A DNA stretch of 64,000 nt from Desulfobacteraceae bacterium (GTDB lineage Bacteria > Desulfobacterota > Desulfobacteria > Desulfobacterales > Desulfobacteraceae). Where the stretch lies: positions 1 through 64,000 of the forward strand of contig JADGFI010000014.1 of the NCBI GenBank assembly GCA_016743945.1, given 5' to 3'. Position numbers and translations under genes: made by a program. Below the pieces are notes generated by a model. That model had not been told where the DNA came from, ran no database searches, and saw nothing but the letters and a program-made list of their open reading frames with translations. This document shows positions 25,772 to 35,970 of the stretch, piece after piece; the first letter of the stretch is position 1; each line of letters opens with the position of its first letter.

Positions 25772-28393
25772 ATGACAGGTAATGAAGCCAGGAAACTTTT
25801 TATAGAATACTTTAAAAAACATAACCACCAGCAGGTTCGGTCCTCCTCCCTTGTCCCCCAGGACGATCCGACACTTTTGTTTGTAAACGCCGGTATGGTC
25901 CAGTTCAAAAGGGTCTTTACCGGGGATGAAAAACGGGAGTATGACAAGGCTGTCACCTCCCAGAAATGTGTTCGGGCCGGCGGCAAGCACAATGACCTTG
26001 AAAATGTCGGGTACACGGCCCGGCACCATACGTTTTTTGAAATGCTGGGCAATTTTTCCTTTGGGGATTATTTTAAGGACAAGGCCATTGAAATGTGCTG
26101 GGATCTTCTAACCAACGGATATGGGTTTGACAAGGAAAAACTCCATGTCTCGGTTTATTTAGATGACGATGAAGCCTATGACATCTGGCGGGACAAAATT
26201 GGCATCCCTGAAAATAGGATTTCCCGGCTGGGGGAAGCAGATAATTTCTGGTCCATGGGGGATACCGGCCCCTGCGGTCCGTGCAGCGAGATCCATATTG
26301 ACAGGGGAGAGGCCTTTGGCTGCGGCGGAAAAGATTGTGCCGTGGGCTGCGATTGTGACCGATGGTTGGAATTGTGGAACCTGGTTTTTATGCAGTATGA
26401 CCGCTCGGAAGACGGTACCATGACGCCCTTGCCCAAACCCAGTATTGATACGGGCCTGGGACTTGAGCGGGTCATTTCCGTGCTCCAGGATGTTCCCACC
26501 AATTACGATACAGACCTTTTTATTCCCATCATGGAAAAGGTGGGGGAATTGTCCGGCAGGAAGCGCAACGAATCGAGTTTGGTGGAAGTGGCCATGAAGG
26601 TTATTGCCGACCATTCCAGGGCTACGGCCTTTTTGATCAGTGACGGGGTGCTGCCGGCCAACGAAGGCCGGGGGTATGTGTTGCGCCGCATCATGCGCCG
26701 GGCCATCCGCTACGGCAGAAGCATCGGCCTTGTGAAACCTTTTCTCCACGAGACCGTCCAGACTGTTTTTAAAATCATGGACGAGGCCTATCCCGAACTT
26801 AAAGAGTCTGCCGCCTTTATTCTTAATGTGGTGAAAAACGAAGAAGAAAAATTTTTGGAAACCCTTGGAACGGGGATGAAACTGTTAGAGGCCACCATTG
26901 ATGATACCCGAAAACAGGGAAAGTCTACCATTCCCGGAGCGGTTATCTTCAAGCTTTATGATACCTTTGGGTTCCCCGTGGACATCATCGCCGACCATGT
27001 TAAGGAGATGGAGATTGAGCTGGACATGGAGGGGTTTGATGCTGCCATGGCCGAGCAAAAGAAACGGTCCAGATCCACGAAAAAATTTGCCGGGGTGGGG
27101 GAAGCTTATAAGCCCTTGACCTCCAATGGGGTGAAGACAGTATTCAGCGGGTATGAAGCGCTTACTATTGAATCCTATGTTTTGATCCTGGTGCGCGATG
27201 ACAAGGAACTATCGATAGCAAGAAAGGGCGATAAGATCGAGGTGGTAACTGCCCAGACGGTTTTTTATGCGGAATCCGGCGGCCAGAGCGGTGATGCCGG
27301 AACTTTTGAAAACGAAAACTGTGTCATTGAGATCTCCGATACTGTCTCTGATCCTTCCGGGCTTTCCATCCACAAGGGCAAAGTGGTTTCCGGCCAGTGC
27401 GCAAAGGGGGATGTGTTTACCCTGAAGGTGGACACGAAAAAGCGGCGGTCAGCGGCAGTTAATCATTCGGCTACCCATATCCTCCATTCAGCTTTAAGAA
27501 AAGTGTTGGGGGACCATGTCAAGCAATCGGGGTCTCTTGTGACCGATACCCGGCTGCGGTTTGATTTTACACACTTTTCCGCCATTACTACCCAAGAGCT
27601 TGCGGATGTTGAAAATGAGGTGAATGCAAAAATCCGGGAAAATCACGGGATCACAACCCGGGAAATGGACATGGATGAGGCCGTTCGTGCCGGTGCCACT
27701 GCCCTGTTTGAAGAAAAATATGGGGATGTGGTGAGGGTGGTTTCCCAGGGGGATTTTTCCCAGGAACTTTGCGGGGGAACCCATACACAGTTTACCGGGG
27801 ATATCGGGCTGTTCAGAATTTTGTCCGAAGGCGGCATTGCCTCGGGGGTGCGACGGATTGAAGCTGCCACAGGCAAGATCGCCCTGGAGCGGGTTCATTC
27901 TGACCAGGCAGCCATTGAGGCAATTGCCAGTCTTGTCAAGGGCAGCCGTGAGGATGTGGTGACCCGTGTGGATGCGCTGCTCCATGAGAAAAAATCCCTT
28001 GAAAAAGAGCTGATCTCCATCAAAGCCAAACTGGCCTCAAAATCGGTTAAAAATATCGACGCTGATATCAGGGAAATTAACGGGGTGAAGGTGCTTGCCA
28101 AACGGGTGGAGATTGAAAATCCCTCCCAGCTTCGGGATCTGGCAGACAAGTTCAAAACAAAACTTGGTTCCGGTGTCCTGCTGTTGGGGGCTGAATCCAA
28201 CGGCAAGGCGTTGCTCATCTCTGTTGTGACCGATGATCTGACCCGTCGGTTCAAGGCAGGAAACATTGTCAAAAAAGCTGCCGGAATTGTGGGCGGCGGC
28301 GGCGGCGGGCGGCCGGACATGGCACAGGCCGGCGGAACAAAGCCTGAACTCCTTGATGAGGCCCTTGAGTCGGTTTATCAGATGATTTCATGA
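25772..28393 (+). CDS. alaS: Alanyl-tRNA synthetase
   Basis: 873 residues, full length. The N-terminal catalytic domain starts with FIEYFKKHNHQQVRSSSLVPQDDPTLLF and carries the class II motifs. The editing domain has the zinc ligands in NHSATHILHSAL and CGGTHTQFTGDIG. The C-terminal oligomerisation domain ends in a glycine-rich stretch (GGGGGGRPDMAQAGG). It charges tRNA-Ala and clears mischarged serine and glycine. GGAGCGAGACT precedes the ATG. The stop overlaps the next ABC permease start by four bases (ATGA), an odd partner for a synthetase. Confidence 0.97.
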   Translation: MTGNEARKLFIEYFKKHNHQQVRSSSLVPQDDPTLLFVNAGMVQFKRVFTGDEKREYDKAVTSQKCVRAGGKHNDLENVGYTARHHTFFEMLGNFSFGDYFKDKAIEMCWDLLTNGYGFDKEKLHVSVYLDDDEAYDIWRDKIGIPENRISRLGEADNFWSMGDTGPCGPCSEIHIDRGEAFGCGGKDCAVGCDCDRWLELWNLVFMQYDRSEDGTMTPLPKPSIDTGLGLERVISVLQDVPTNYDTDLFIPIMEKVGELSGRKRNESSLVEVAMKVIADHSRATAFLISDGVLPANEGRGYVLRRIMRRAIRYGRSIGLVKPFLHETVQTVFKIMDEAYPELKESAAFILNVVKNEEEKFLETLGTGMKLLEATIDDTRKQGKSTIPGAVIFKLYDTFGFPVDIIADHVKEMEIELDMEGFDAAMAEQKKRSRSTKKFAGVGEAYKPLTSNGVKTVFSGYEALTIESYVLILVRDDKELSIARKGDKIEVVTAQTVFYAESGGQSGDAGTFENENCVIEISDTVSDPSGLSIHKGKVVSGQCAKGDVFTLKVDTKKRRSAAVNHSATHILHSALRKVLGDHVKQSGSLVTDTRLRFDFTHFSAITTQELADVENEVNAKIRENHGITTREMDMDEAVRAGATALFEEKYGDVVRVVSQGDFSQELCGGTHTQFTGDIGLFRILSEGGIASGVRRIEAATGKIALERVHSDQAAIEAIASLVKGSREDVVTRVDALLHEKKSLEKELISIKAKLASKSVKNIDADIREINGVKVLAKRVEIENPSQLRDLADKFKTKLGSGVLLLGAESNGKALLISVVTDDLTRRFKAGNIVKKAAGIVGGGGGGRPDMAQAGGTKPELLDEALESVYQMIS

Positions 28394-29424
28394 TCGCCTA
28401 TTTTATCAGACGGCTGTTATTGGTGATACCAACCTTCATCGGTATCACCATCATGGTCTTTACCATTACCCGGTTTGTGCCCGGCGGTCCCATTGAACGT
28501 ATTATTGCACAAACCCGGGCCATGCAGATGGGGCAGTTAGGGGACGGTTCCTCAACCAAGGCAAATGCCGGGTCGGGCCAGCCCCTTTCCGAAGATCAGA
28601 TCCAGAAATTAAAAGAATATTACGGATTTGACAAGCCGATTCTCCACAGTTATCTGTCCTGGCTGGGTAAGGTGCTCCAGGGGGATTTGGGCCGGTCCAC
28701 CCGGTACCAGGACCCTGTCTGGGAGATGATCTTAGAACGGATTCCCATTTCCCTTTATTTTGGCGTCCTGAGCTTGATTCTCATTTACGGGGTCTGCATC
28801 CCTTTGGGGGTGGCCAAGGCGGTGCGCCACAGATCCGGGTTTGATAATTTCACCTCAGCTGTCATTTTTACGGGGTATGCCATCCCCGGATGGGTGGCAG
28901 GGGTCTTTATGCTGGTCTTGTTTTCTTCACGGTTTGATGTGTTTCCTCTGGGGGGGCTGGTTTCTGATTTTTTTGACGAGATGAATTTTGTTGAAAAAAT
29001 CATGGACATTGCCTGGCATACTCTCCTTCCCTTGTTCTCATACATGATCGGTTCCTTTACCGTCATGACCCTGCTCATGAAAAATACCCTCATGGACAAT
29101 TTATCCGCCGATTATGTGAGGACCGCCATTGCCAAGGGTCTTTCCTTTAAAAAAGCGGTGTTCCGCCATGCCCTGAGAAATAGCCTGATCCCCATTGCCA
29201 CAAGCTTTGGGAATAATATTTCCATCCTCCTCATGGGGTCCTTCCTCATTGAAAAGGTGTTTAATATTAACGGCATGGGACTTTTGGGATACGAGTCCAT
29301 TGTAGACCGGGATTACCCGGTTGTCATGGGGATATTGGTGATATCCTCTTTGCTGTTCATGGTGGGTAATATTTTGTCAGATCTGTGCGTGGCAATGGTG
29401 GATCCCCGGGTCCGGTTTAAATAA
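28390..29424 (+). CDS. yejB: Oligopeptide/microcin-type ABC transporter permease (YejB-like)
   Basis: 344 residues with six predicted membrane helices. The DppB-type N-terminus (MIAYFIRRLLLVIPTFIGI) is followed by a loop of about 60 residues with GQPLSEDQIQKLKEYYGFDKP, longer than in DppB and typical of YejB. The cytoplasmic EAA loop is visible in YVRTAIAKGLSFKKAVFRHA. It should form the membrane channel with the following permease. The ATPase and the binding protein (YejF, YejA) are not in the window. It is translationally coupled to alaS by an ATGA overlap. Confidence 0.85.
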   Translation: MIAYFIRRLLLVIPTFIGITIMVFTITRFVPGGPIERIIAQTRAMQMGQLGDGSSTKANAGSGQPLSEDQIQKLKEYYGFDKPILHSYLSWLGKVLQGDLGRSTRYQDPVWEMILERIPISLYFGVLSLILIYGVCIPLGVAKAVRHRSGFDNFTSAVIFTGYAIPGWVAGVFMLVLFSSRFDVFPLGGLVSDFFDEMNFVEKIMDIAWHTLLPLFSYMIGSFTVMTLLMKNTLMDNLSADYVRTAIAKGLSFKKAVFRHALRNSLIPIATSFGNNISILLMGSFLIEKVFNINGMGLLGYESIVDRDYPVVMGILVISSLLFMVGNILSDLCVAMVDPRVRFK

Positions 29425-29459
29425 GCTTTGTATCATTTAATTTAGGTAAGGCAGGCACC

Positions 29460-30506
29460 ATGATATCTTTAAATCCTTCTACCCGTAAGAAAATGAAACG
29501 CTTTCGTTCCATTTCCCGGGGGTTCTGGTCCTTTGTCATTATCATGGCCATGATTCTGATCTCGTTTTTTGGGGAAGTTTTTATCAATTCCCGGGCGCTT
29601 TTCGTCCATTATGGGGACACATTTTATTTTCCCATCTATGGGCAGATGATTCCCGGATCCACCTTTGGGCTGGAATACGGGTATGAAACCAATTACAGGG
29701 AATTAAAAACAAAATTAAGCAAGGAAGAGGGGACAGGCTTTGTCCTCATGCCCATTGTTCCCTACAACCCCTATGAAAATGATCTTCGGTTCAATGAATA
29801 CCCTCCCTTTCCCCCCTCCTTTTCAGACCGGCATTTTCTGGGTACAGACAATGTGGGCCGGGATATTCTGGCACGCCTTGTCTTCGGGTTTCGCACCGCC
29901 ATTATTTTTTCCTGCGTTCTCTTGCTGCTTAACTATACCATCGGCATCACCATTGGCTGTTCCATGGGGTATTTCGGTGGGCGCTTCGATCTGTTTTTCC
30001 AGCGGGTCATTGAGGTCTGGAGCAATGTGCCGTTTTTATACGTGATTATTATTATTTCGTCCATTATAGTGCCCAATTTCATGATTCTGATTCTGATCAT
30101 GGCGTTTTTCGGCTGGATCGGCATCACCTGGGTCATGCGCACCATGACCTATCGGGAAAAGGAAAAGGAATATGTCCTGGCCGTCCGCTCCCTGGGGGCC
30201 TCCCATTTCAGAATTATTTTTTTGCACATCATCCCCAATACCATTTCCGTGATTGTCACCTATGCCCCCTTTGCCATTTCCGGGGGTATCGTCTCGTTGA
30301 CCAGCCTGGATTACCTGGGATTCGGCCTTCCAGCCCCCACACCCTCCTGGGGAGAACTTTTGTCCCAGGGGTGGCAGAACATGGAAGCCTGGTGGATCGC
30401 AGCCTCGGTTGTCGGGGCCCTGGTGGTCACCCTTATTACGGTTACCTTTACCGGGGAAGGGATCAGGGAAGCCTTTGATCCCAAGCGGCATACCATTTAC
30501 GAGTAA
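29460..30506 (+). CDS. yejE: Oligopeptide/microcin-type ABC transporter permease (YejE-like)
   Basis: 348 residues. The N-terminal helix is followed by an unusually long periplasmic loop (about residues 45-130, with FPIYGQMIPGSTFGLEYGYE) as in YejE. The motif DRHFLGTDNVGRDILARLVFG and the EAA loop YVLAVRSLGASHFRIIFLHI are standard for the DppC/OppC family. It pairs with the gene before it, 35 bases upstream. Substrates of Yej-type systems are peptides; the exact one is unknown here. Confidence 0.85.
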   Translation: MISLNPSTRKKMKRFRSISRGFWSFVIIMAMILISFFGEVFINSRALFVHYGDTFYFPIYGQMIPGSTFGLEYGYETNYRELKTKLSKEEGTGFVLMPIVPYNPYENDLRFNEYPPFPPSFSDRHFLGTDNVGRDILARLVFGFRTAIIFSCVLLLLNYTIGITIGCSMGYFGGRFDLFFQRVIEVWSNVPFLYVIIIISSIIVPNFMILILIMAFFGWIGITWVMRTMTYREKEKEYVLAVRSLGASHFRIIFLHIIPNTISVIVTYAPFAISGGIVSLTSLDYLGFGLPAPTPSWGELLSQGWQNMEAWWIAASVVGALVVTLITVTFTGEGIREAFDPKRHTIYE

Positions 30507-30575
30507 ATCGTAAATAAAATTTGTCAATTTTACAATTAGATAAATCAAAATGAGTCCAAGGTAATTGCAGAAAAA

Positions 30576-33317
30576 ATGGTACTAAATATTAAAAGTAAAC
30601 TCGTATTAAAAATTTTTAGAATAACGATTCCCATATGGATTACCTTTATCTTGTTTGTGTTAAGTATCTGGTTCGTATTTGTGCCCTCATTAAAACAAAA
30701 CATGATGGCCCAGAAAAAAGAAACCATTCAAGAGCTCACGGATATTACATACAGCCTTGTCTTAGAATACCGGCAAAGAAACCTGTTGGGAGAGCTGACA
30801 CGTTCAGACGCTCAGCAAAGAGCAATCAGCCGAATTAAAAACCTTCGGTACGGACCGGAAAATAAAGATTATTTTTGGATTAACGATATGCATCCAAGGA
30901 TGATAATGCACCCCTATCTTCCAGGTCTTGAGGGACAGGATATATCAAGTTTTACCGATCCTAGAGGAAAAAAAATATTTTTAGAATGTGTACGTGTTGT
31001 TCAGGAAAAAGGCGCAGGTTATGTTGATTACCTGTGGCAATGGAAAGATGATCCGGACAAAATAGTTCAAAAAACCTCCTACGTAAAAGGATTTGAACCC
31101 TGGGGGTGGATAATCGGTACGGGAATATATACACAAGATGTGGCCCATGAGATTCGATTGATACTGCGTAATTTAAGTATAACATCATTTTTTATTTTAA
31201 TGATCGCTCTGGGACTGTCCCTCTACCTGACACGCCAGGCAATAAGGATAGAAAAGGAACGGAAACGATCAGAAGAAAAATTGATAAAAAGTGAAAAAAT
31301 ACACCGCAAATTTATCGATAATGCACCCATGGGCATGTATATCACTAATTTAAAAGGAGAGTTTACCTACCTGAATAAAAAAATTCAGGAGATCACAGGA
31401 TATAAAAAAGAAAATTGGATCAATAAACCATATCACCCGATTGTTCATCCCGAGGATTGGATCATTATTGAAAATAAAATAAGACTCAGGCTTGAGGGAA
31501 AAGGCAGTACAGACCCCTTTGAAGTGAGGATATTTAATTCCAAAGGTGAAATACGGTGGATAAAAATTAATTCACAGTCAATTTTTGAAGAGGGAAATGG
31601 GGTGAAAAAACTGATCGGCATGCAGTCCTTTGTTGAAGATATCAGTAAAATCAAACGTGCTGAGGCGATTAACAAAACCCTATTTTCAATTTCAAATGCC
31701 GTAAATGTAACCTTAAGTCTGACCGACCTGTATGAACAGATCCACACCTTCCTGGGTGAGATTATTGATGTTACTAATTTTTTTATCGTACTTGTAAATA
31801 CCAAAGAGGAAACCCTTCATTTTTTATATCATGTCGACACAGTGGATGAAGATTTTTCTTCGATCACTTATGATGCAAGTGATTCATTGAGCGACTTGGT
31901 CGTTTCCCGACGAAGACCTGTTTTGTTAAATGAGAAGGAACTTGCGGAGAGATCAATAAAAAAAGGCGTTTGGGGGCCCATGCCCTTGATTTGGATGGGC
32001 GTCCCCTTGATCGTAAAGGATGAGGTGATCGGGGTGATTGCGGTACAAAGCTATACAGACCCCAACCGCTATAATGAGCAGGATTTGCAAGTTTTATCGT
32101 CGGTTTCTGATCAGGTTGCCATTGCCATTGATCGAAAAGGGTCTGAAGCCGCATTGCGTGAGAGCGAGAAAAAATATAAATACCTTTTCAATCATGCACC
32201 AGCGGGAATGTATGAAATCGATTTTATAAAGATTGCGTTTGTTAATGTAAATGAGACCATGTGTGAATATTCCGGTTATCTTGAAGATGAATTTCTGGCA
32301 ATGAATCCTTTTGATCTTTTGACAGAGGCGAGCAAACCTCTTTTTTTGGCAAGACTTGAAAAATTTGGAAGGGAAGAAAAGGAGTCCGACAATGCTGAAT
32401 ACAACATTCGTAAAAAAGATGGTCAGGAATTATGTGTCCTTGTAAAGAGTGATTTTATTTATCGCAACGGAAGGTTAAAGGGTGCCCGAGTGGTTGTCCA
32501 CGATATTACGGAGCGCAAAAAAATTGAGGGCCTGATGATCCAGAGTGAAAAAATGATGTCCGTCGGGGGGCTTGCCGCTGGAATGGCCCACGAGATAAAT
32601 AATCCATTGGCGGGTATGATGCAAAATGCCCAGGTGATTCACAATCGGCTCGCACTAAATTTGCCTGCCAACGAGAGAGCTGCAAAGGAGGTGGGCACCT
32701 CAATGGCGGTTATAAAAAGTTTCATGGAAAAAAGAGGGATATTAAAACAGCTCGAAAATATTAATCAGGCCGGCGGGAATGCGGCAAAGATTGTCAATAA
32801 TATGTTAAGTTTTGTAAGGAAAACAGATTCCATCAAAACAAAGCATCATTTAAAAGAGTTAATTGAAGCGACCCTGGATCTTGCTCAAAATGATTATAAC
32901 CTTAAGAAAAAATATGATTTTAAACAAATCGAGATAATCCGGGAATACAGCCCTGTCCCCAAAGTTTTATGTGAAGCCAGTAAAATACAGCAGGTGTTAT
33001 TTAATCTGTTGAAAAATGCATCAGAATCCATGGGGTCTGAAAAATCACGAGAAAAAACGCCTAGGTTAATCCTTCGCCTTTATGCGAAACAAAAAGCGGC
33101 TTGTATTGAAATAGAGGACAATGGTCCTGGGATGGATCATCCCACACGCAAACGAATTTTTGAACCATTTTTTACAACCAAAAGTGTGGACCAAGGCACC
33201 GGTCTTGGCCTTTCGGTCTCTTATTTTATTATAGTAGATGATCATGGCGGAGAAATAGAGGTCGAATCAATTGCGGGAAAAGGGACAAGGTTTATCATAA
33301 AACTGCCAATACAATAG
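30576..33317 (+). CDS. Multi-sensor histidine kinase (Cache-PAS-GAF-PAS-HisKA-HATPase)
   Basis: 913 residues. A first membrane helix (about 8-30) is followed by a periplasmic single Cache domain (YFWINDMHPRMIMHPYLP, then GWIIGTGIYTQDV) and a second helix near 200. In the cytoplasm come a PAS domain (about 245-360), a GAF domain (370-520), another PAS (540-650), the phospho-accepting histidine in GLAAGMAHEINNPLAGMM near 671, and an ATPase domain with EDNGPGM and GTGLGLSVSYFI. The Cache type often senses small organic acids. No response regulator is adjacent, so it is an orphan kinase. The next gene is convergent. Confidence 0.9.
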   Translation: MVLNIKSKLVLKIFRITIPIWITFILFVLSIWFVFVPSLKQNMMAQKKETIQELTDITYSLVLEYRQRNLLGELTRSDAQQRAISRIKNLRYGPENKDYFWINDMHPRMIMHPYLPGLEGQDISSFTDPRGKKIFLECVRVVQEKGAGYVDYLWQWKDDPDKIVQKTSYVKGFEPWGWIIGTGIYTQDVAHEIRLILRNLSITSFFILMIALGLSLYLTRQAIRIEKERKRSEEKLIKSEKIHRKFIDNAPMGMYITNLKGEFTYLNKKIQEITGYKKENWINKPYHPIVHPEDWIIIENKIRLRLEGKGSTDPFEVRIFNSKGEIRWIKINSQSIFEEGNGVKKLIGMQSFVEDISKIKRAEAINKTLFSISNAVNVTLSLTDLYEQIHTFLGEIIDVTNFFIVLVNTKEETLHFLYHVDTVDEDFSSITYDASDSLSDLVVSRRRPVLLNEKELAERSIKKGVWGPMPLIWMGVPLIVKDEVIGVIAVQSYTDPNRYNEQDLQVLSSVSDQVAIAIDRKGSEAALRESEKKYKYLFNHAPAGMYEIDFIKIAFVNVNETMCEYSGYLEDEFLAMNPFDLLTEASKPLFLARLEKFGREEKESDNAEYNIRKKDGQELCVLVKSDFIYRNGRLKGARVVVHDITERKKIEGLMIQSEKMMSVGGLAAGMAHEINNPLAGMMQNAQVIHNRLALNLPANERAAKEVGTSMAVIKSFMEKRGILKQLENINQAGGNAAKIVNNMLSFVRKTDSIKTKHHLKELIEATLDLAQNDYNLKKKYDFKQIEIIREYSPVPKVLCEASKIQQVLFNLLKNASESMGSEKSREKTPRLILRLYAKQKAACIEIEDNGPGMDHPTRKRIFEPFFTTKSVDQGTGLGLSVSYFIIVDDHGGEIEVESIAGKGTRFIIKLPIQ

Positions 33318-33402
33318 CCTTACCTGTTTTTCACAAAGGCGATTTTCCTGCCAGACTATTTATACACATGACACCATTTTTTATATGCGGTCCCGTCATT
33401 AT

Positions 33403-34383
33403 TTAATCCTGATGTATTATCCGTCGAATAATTGTGGCTATTTTTTTGGGATCATGCCGGGCGATCATGGTATTGGAATCCAAAATATCGCTCAAATGTA
33501 ATCCACGCTTTTCCCAAAACGGATCTGTTGGGTCGATGTGAACAAAATCAGATTTTTGCTCGGAATAGATATCCAACACAGATTGGGCGGGTTTTGTGCT
33601 GTTCCCGATAACGCCGTCAAACTGTCGCTCAAGACGTCCTTCTAAATTGTTGATAAAATCTTTTCCTGAAAAATTATGGGTCTCCCCAAATTTTGTCATT
33701 ATATTAATGGTGAAATAAATTTTTGCGCCGCTTGCTTTAAGGGCTTTTTTAACTCCGGGAACGATAAGGTTCGGAATAATGCTGGTAAATAAATCCCCAG
33801 GTCCGATAAAAATATAATCGGCATCTCGAATGGCATCTAAAACGGGGGGGTATACAGAGATTGAAGCGTGATGGTGGGGCACAAGGAACACCTCTTTTAT
33901 CCGTTCCCGCTGGGTTCCCCTTGGTAAATCAATGGCTTCTTCTCCGTATATTCTTTTTCCATCCGTCAATTCGGCAACCAAAGTTGCCCGGTCGATGGTA
34001 ACCGGAAGAATCGTGCCGTCCACATCAAGTATTTCAGCAAGGGCGGCAACACCTGTTGGAAAATTCCCCGTATACCTTGAAAGCATTGTTAAAAGCATGT
34101 TGCCGGCGCTGTGGCCTGCCAGTCGCCGATCCTTTTTAAAGCGTTTCTGGAGGATAGAGCGGCAGGCACGCTGATAAGGAGAAAGGGCCAAAATGCATTT
34201 TAAGATATCCCCCGGGGGCAGGATACCCAGCTCATCTCTTAGTCTGCCCGTACTGCCGCCGGAATCTGCCATTGAAACGATTGCCGTTATCTGTATGTCC
34301 TCAAGATCCCTTAATCCGGATAATAAGACGAATTGTCCGCTACCGCCACCGATTGTCACTAATTTTTTTTCGTTGGTTTCCAT
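33403..34383 (-). CDS. yvcK: Gluconeogenesis factor YvcK family protein (CofD-like fold)
   Basis: 326 residues. Diagnostic motifs are TIGGGSGQFVLLSGLRD at the N-terminus, VSMADSGGSTGRLRDELG, and YIFIGPGDLFTSIIPNLIVPG. The family resembles the LPPG transferase CofD but acts in control of carbon metabolism, cell wall and shape in bacteria, binding UDP-sugars. No RapZ or WhiA neighbour is present. It faces the sensor kinase gene tail to tail, leaving 85 bases between them. Confidence 0.9.
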   Translation of the reverse strand: METNEKKLVTIGGGSGQFVLLSGLRDLEDIQITAIVSMADSGGSTGRLRDELGILPPGDILKCILALSPYQRACRSILQKRFKKDRRLAGHSAGNMLLTMLSRYTGNFPTGVAALAEILDVDGTILPVTIDRATLVAELTDGKRIYGEEAIDLPRGTQRERIKEVFLVPHHHASISVYPPVLDAIRDADYIFIGPGDLFTSIIPNLIVPGVKKALKASGAKIYFTINIMTKFGETHNFSGKDFINNLEGRLERQFDGVIGNSTKPAQSVLDIYSEQKSDFVHIDPTDPFWEKRGLHLSDILDSNTMIARHDPKKIATIIRRIIHQD

Positions 34384-34500
34384 GGGTCGCCTTTTTTAGA
34401 TTTCATCCCTACTACCCAATTATCAGAAAGCCTATACCAGACAAAAAAGGGAATGTAAAAAATTTTATTTTCCATACAATGGATTGGCGTCGTTTGGGAA

Positions 34501-35154
34501 TTAATAATTCCATTTAAAGACGCCCATGCCCAGAATGTTCATGAGGATGGGGACCAAATAGATAATGCCAATGGTGATCAGTTTGGTTTTTGTGGATTTT
34601 CGGGTGATGACAAAGATAGCCGCACAGAAAAAATGGAAATAGCCGATGAGAAAAATCAGCCATACGCCCCCAAAAGACCTTCCCCAGAAGGGATATTCCC
34701 AGACTATATGGCCACCCAGATTTAGAAAACATTCAATAAAGACACTGATGGCTGAGTAGCCAATGGCCCAGAACCACATGTCCGGGATGCCCAGGATTTT
34801 GGCAGTCCTGTCTTCGTTCAGAGAATGGTAGTAGACAATACCCAGGATGGAAAACATGAACATGATTTCAATGTTCCAGCCCACCAGGGTTCTTAAGGCG
34901 GTGTCCCCGGGGGCGGTCCAGAAGGCGGATCGTCCGGTAAGAACCATGACCCAGCTGTTCCAGGTTTCATTGAAAAAATCCACCCCAAAGATGGTAAGTC
35001 CGGCAAAAACAGCATCCCAGTTTTGGGTTTGCCTGGCTTCCTTTATTTCCCGGGTATAAATATAAAAGGTCATTGACAGCAGGGGGATGACATACCATTT
35101 GAGCATGGAAAGGTCTCTAAGGGTGTCCAGGGCAAGAATCGTTGCATCGGTCAT
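34501..35154 (-). CDS. Conserved membrane protein of unknown function
   Basis: 217 residues with about six hydrophobic helices: LKWYVIPLLSMTFYIY, VFAGLTIFGVDFF, IEIMFMFSILGIVYY, WAIGYSAISVFIECFL, VWLIFLIGYFHFFCAAI and LITIGIIYLVPILMN. Tryptophan-rich loops (NETWNSWVMVL, IVWEYPFWGRSFGG) lie between them. I do not recognise the family. It lies 41 bases downstream of the carbonic-anhydrase-like gene on the same strand and may be co-transcribed with it. Confidence 0.75.
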   Translation of the reverse strand: MTDATILALDTLRDLSMLKWYVIPLLSMTFYIYTREIKEARQTQNWDAVFAGLTIFGVDFFNETWNSWVMVLTGRSAFWTAPGDTALRTLVGWNIEIMFMFSILGIVYYHSLNEDRTAKILGIPDMWFWAIGYSAISVFIECFLNLGGHIVWEYPFWGRSFGGVWLIFLIGYFHFFCAAIFVITRKSTKTKLITIGIIYLVPILMNILGMGVFKWNY

Positions 35155-35195
35155 GGGGAATCTCCTTGATCAATAGGGTTTAAAGGGGGTTCTAT

Positions 35196-35735
35196 CTATC
35201 TTTTAATTTCATAAAATACCTGGGTCGACCCAAAACCTTGGGCGTTATCCATATAGGTTTCAGACATGGTTTTTATGTCCTGTTCAATATTTTCTTTGTT
35301 TTCATATGTTTTTTTAACCTTCCCGGGGGAACCCACCACAAGCGAATAGGGAGGAATAATTGTTTTTTCCAGCACAATGGCGCCTGCAGCGATCACGGAT
35401 CCTCGCCCGATCACCGCTTGATTCATAACGATGGCCCCCATCCCGATGAGACAATCGTCGGAAATTGTGCAGCCGTGGAGGATACTTCTATGGCCGATGG
35501 TAACACCGCTTCCAATTTTTAATGGTATGTTTTCATCGGCATGACAGGTACAAAGATCCTGGATATTGGTTCGTTCACCGATTCTGATGCTGGCCAAATC
35601 ACCCCGAAGAACTGAATGAAACCAGACAGAGGCGTTTTTTTCAATATGAACATCTCCGATAATTTGGGCTGTTGGTGCGATATAAACACTCGGGTGGAGT
35701 TTGGGGTCTTTGTTTTTATATGAATAAAGGGTCAT
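35196..35735 (-). CDS. Gamma carbonic anhydrase-family hexapeptide protein (YrdA-like)
   Basis: 179 residues of left-handed beta-helix built from hexapeptide repeats (ERTNIQDL, SGVTIGHRSILHG, DDCLIGMGAIVMN, RGSVIAAGAIVLE). Zinc ligands are likely the histidines of DLCTCHAD and TIGHRSILHGC. Such proteins trimerise. Some are active carbonic anhydrases, others acyltransferase-like, and the sequence does not decide between them. Confidence 0.87.
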   Translation of the reverse strand: MTLYSYKNKDPKLHPSVYIAPTAQIIGDVHIEKNASVWFHSVLRGDLASIRIGERTNIQDLCTCHADENIPLKIGSGVTIGHRSILHGCTISDDCLIGMGAIVMNQAVIGRGSVIAAGAIVLEKTIIPPYSLVVGSPGKVKKTYENKENIEQDIKTMSETYMDNAQGFGSTQVFYEIKR

Positions 35736-35920
35736 GGTGTCTCCTTGTCGCGGCCTTAAAATTAATCATTTTTGAGTTATAGGGTTGAAACAAATTTTTT
35801 TCCAGTGATATTTTTTATGATGATTCATATATTCTTAACAAAATAAAGAAACCGTGTCGTTTAAAACACGAGACAACAGAGGTTTGAGGATGTCGCTGTC
35901 GTCGGGAATGGTAAGTTTTA

Positions 35921-35947
35921 TTGACAAATCTGTTAAAAATCTATAAT
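35921..35947 (+). promoter_or_regulatory. Sigma70-like promoter upstream of the SDR gene
   Basis: TTGACA (35921-35926) is followed by TATAAT (35942-35947) with a 15-base spacer; the overlapping TAATAA (35944-35949) gives 17. It reads towards the SDR gene at 36037. Confidence 0.45.
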
Positions 35948-35970
35948 AATTTCATTCTTTTAAAATATTG

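Noticed and set aside
26159..26749. 196-codon minus-strand open frame
   Set aside because: It lies fully inside alaS on the other strand; codon bias of alaS explains it.
30036..30548. 170-codon minus-strand open frame
   Set aside because: It is glycine- and asparagine-rich shadow coding opposite yejE.
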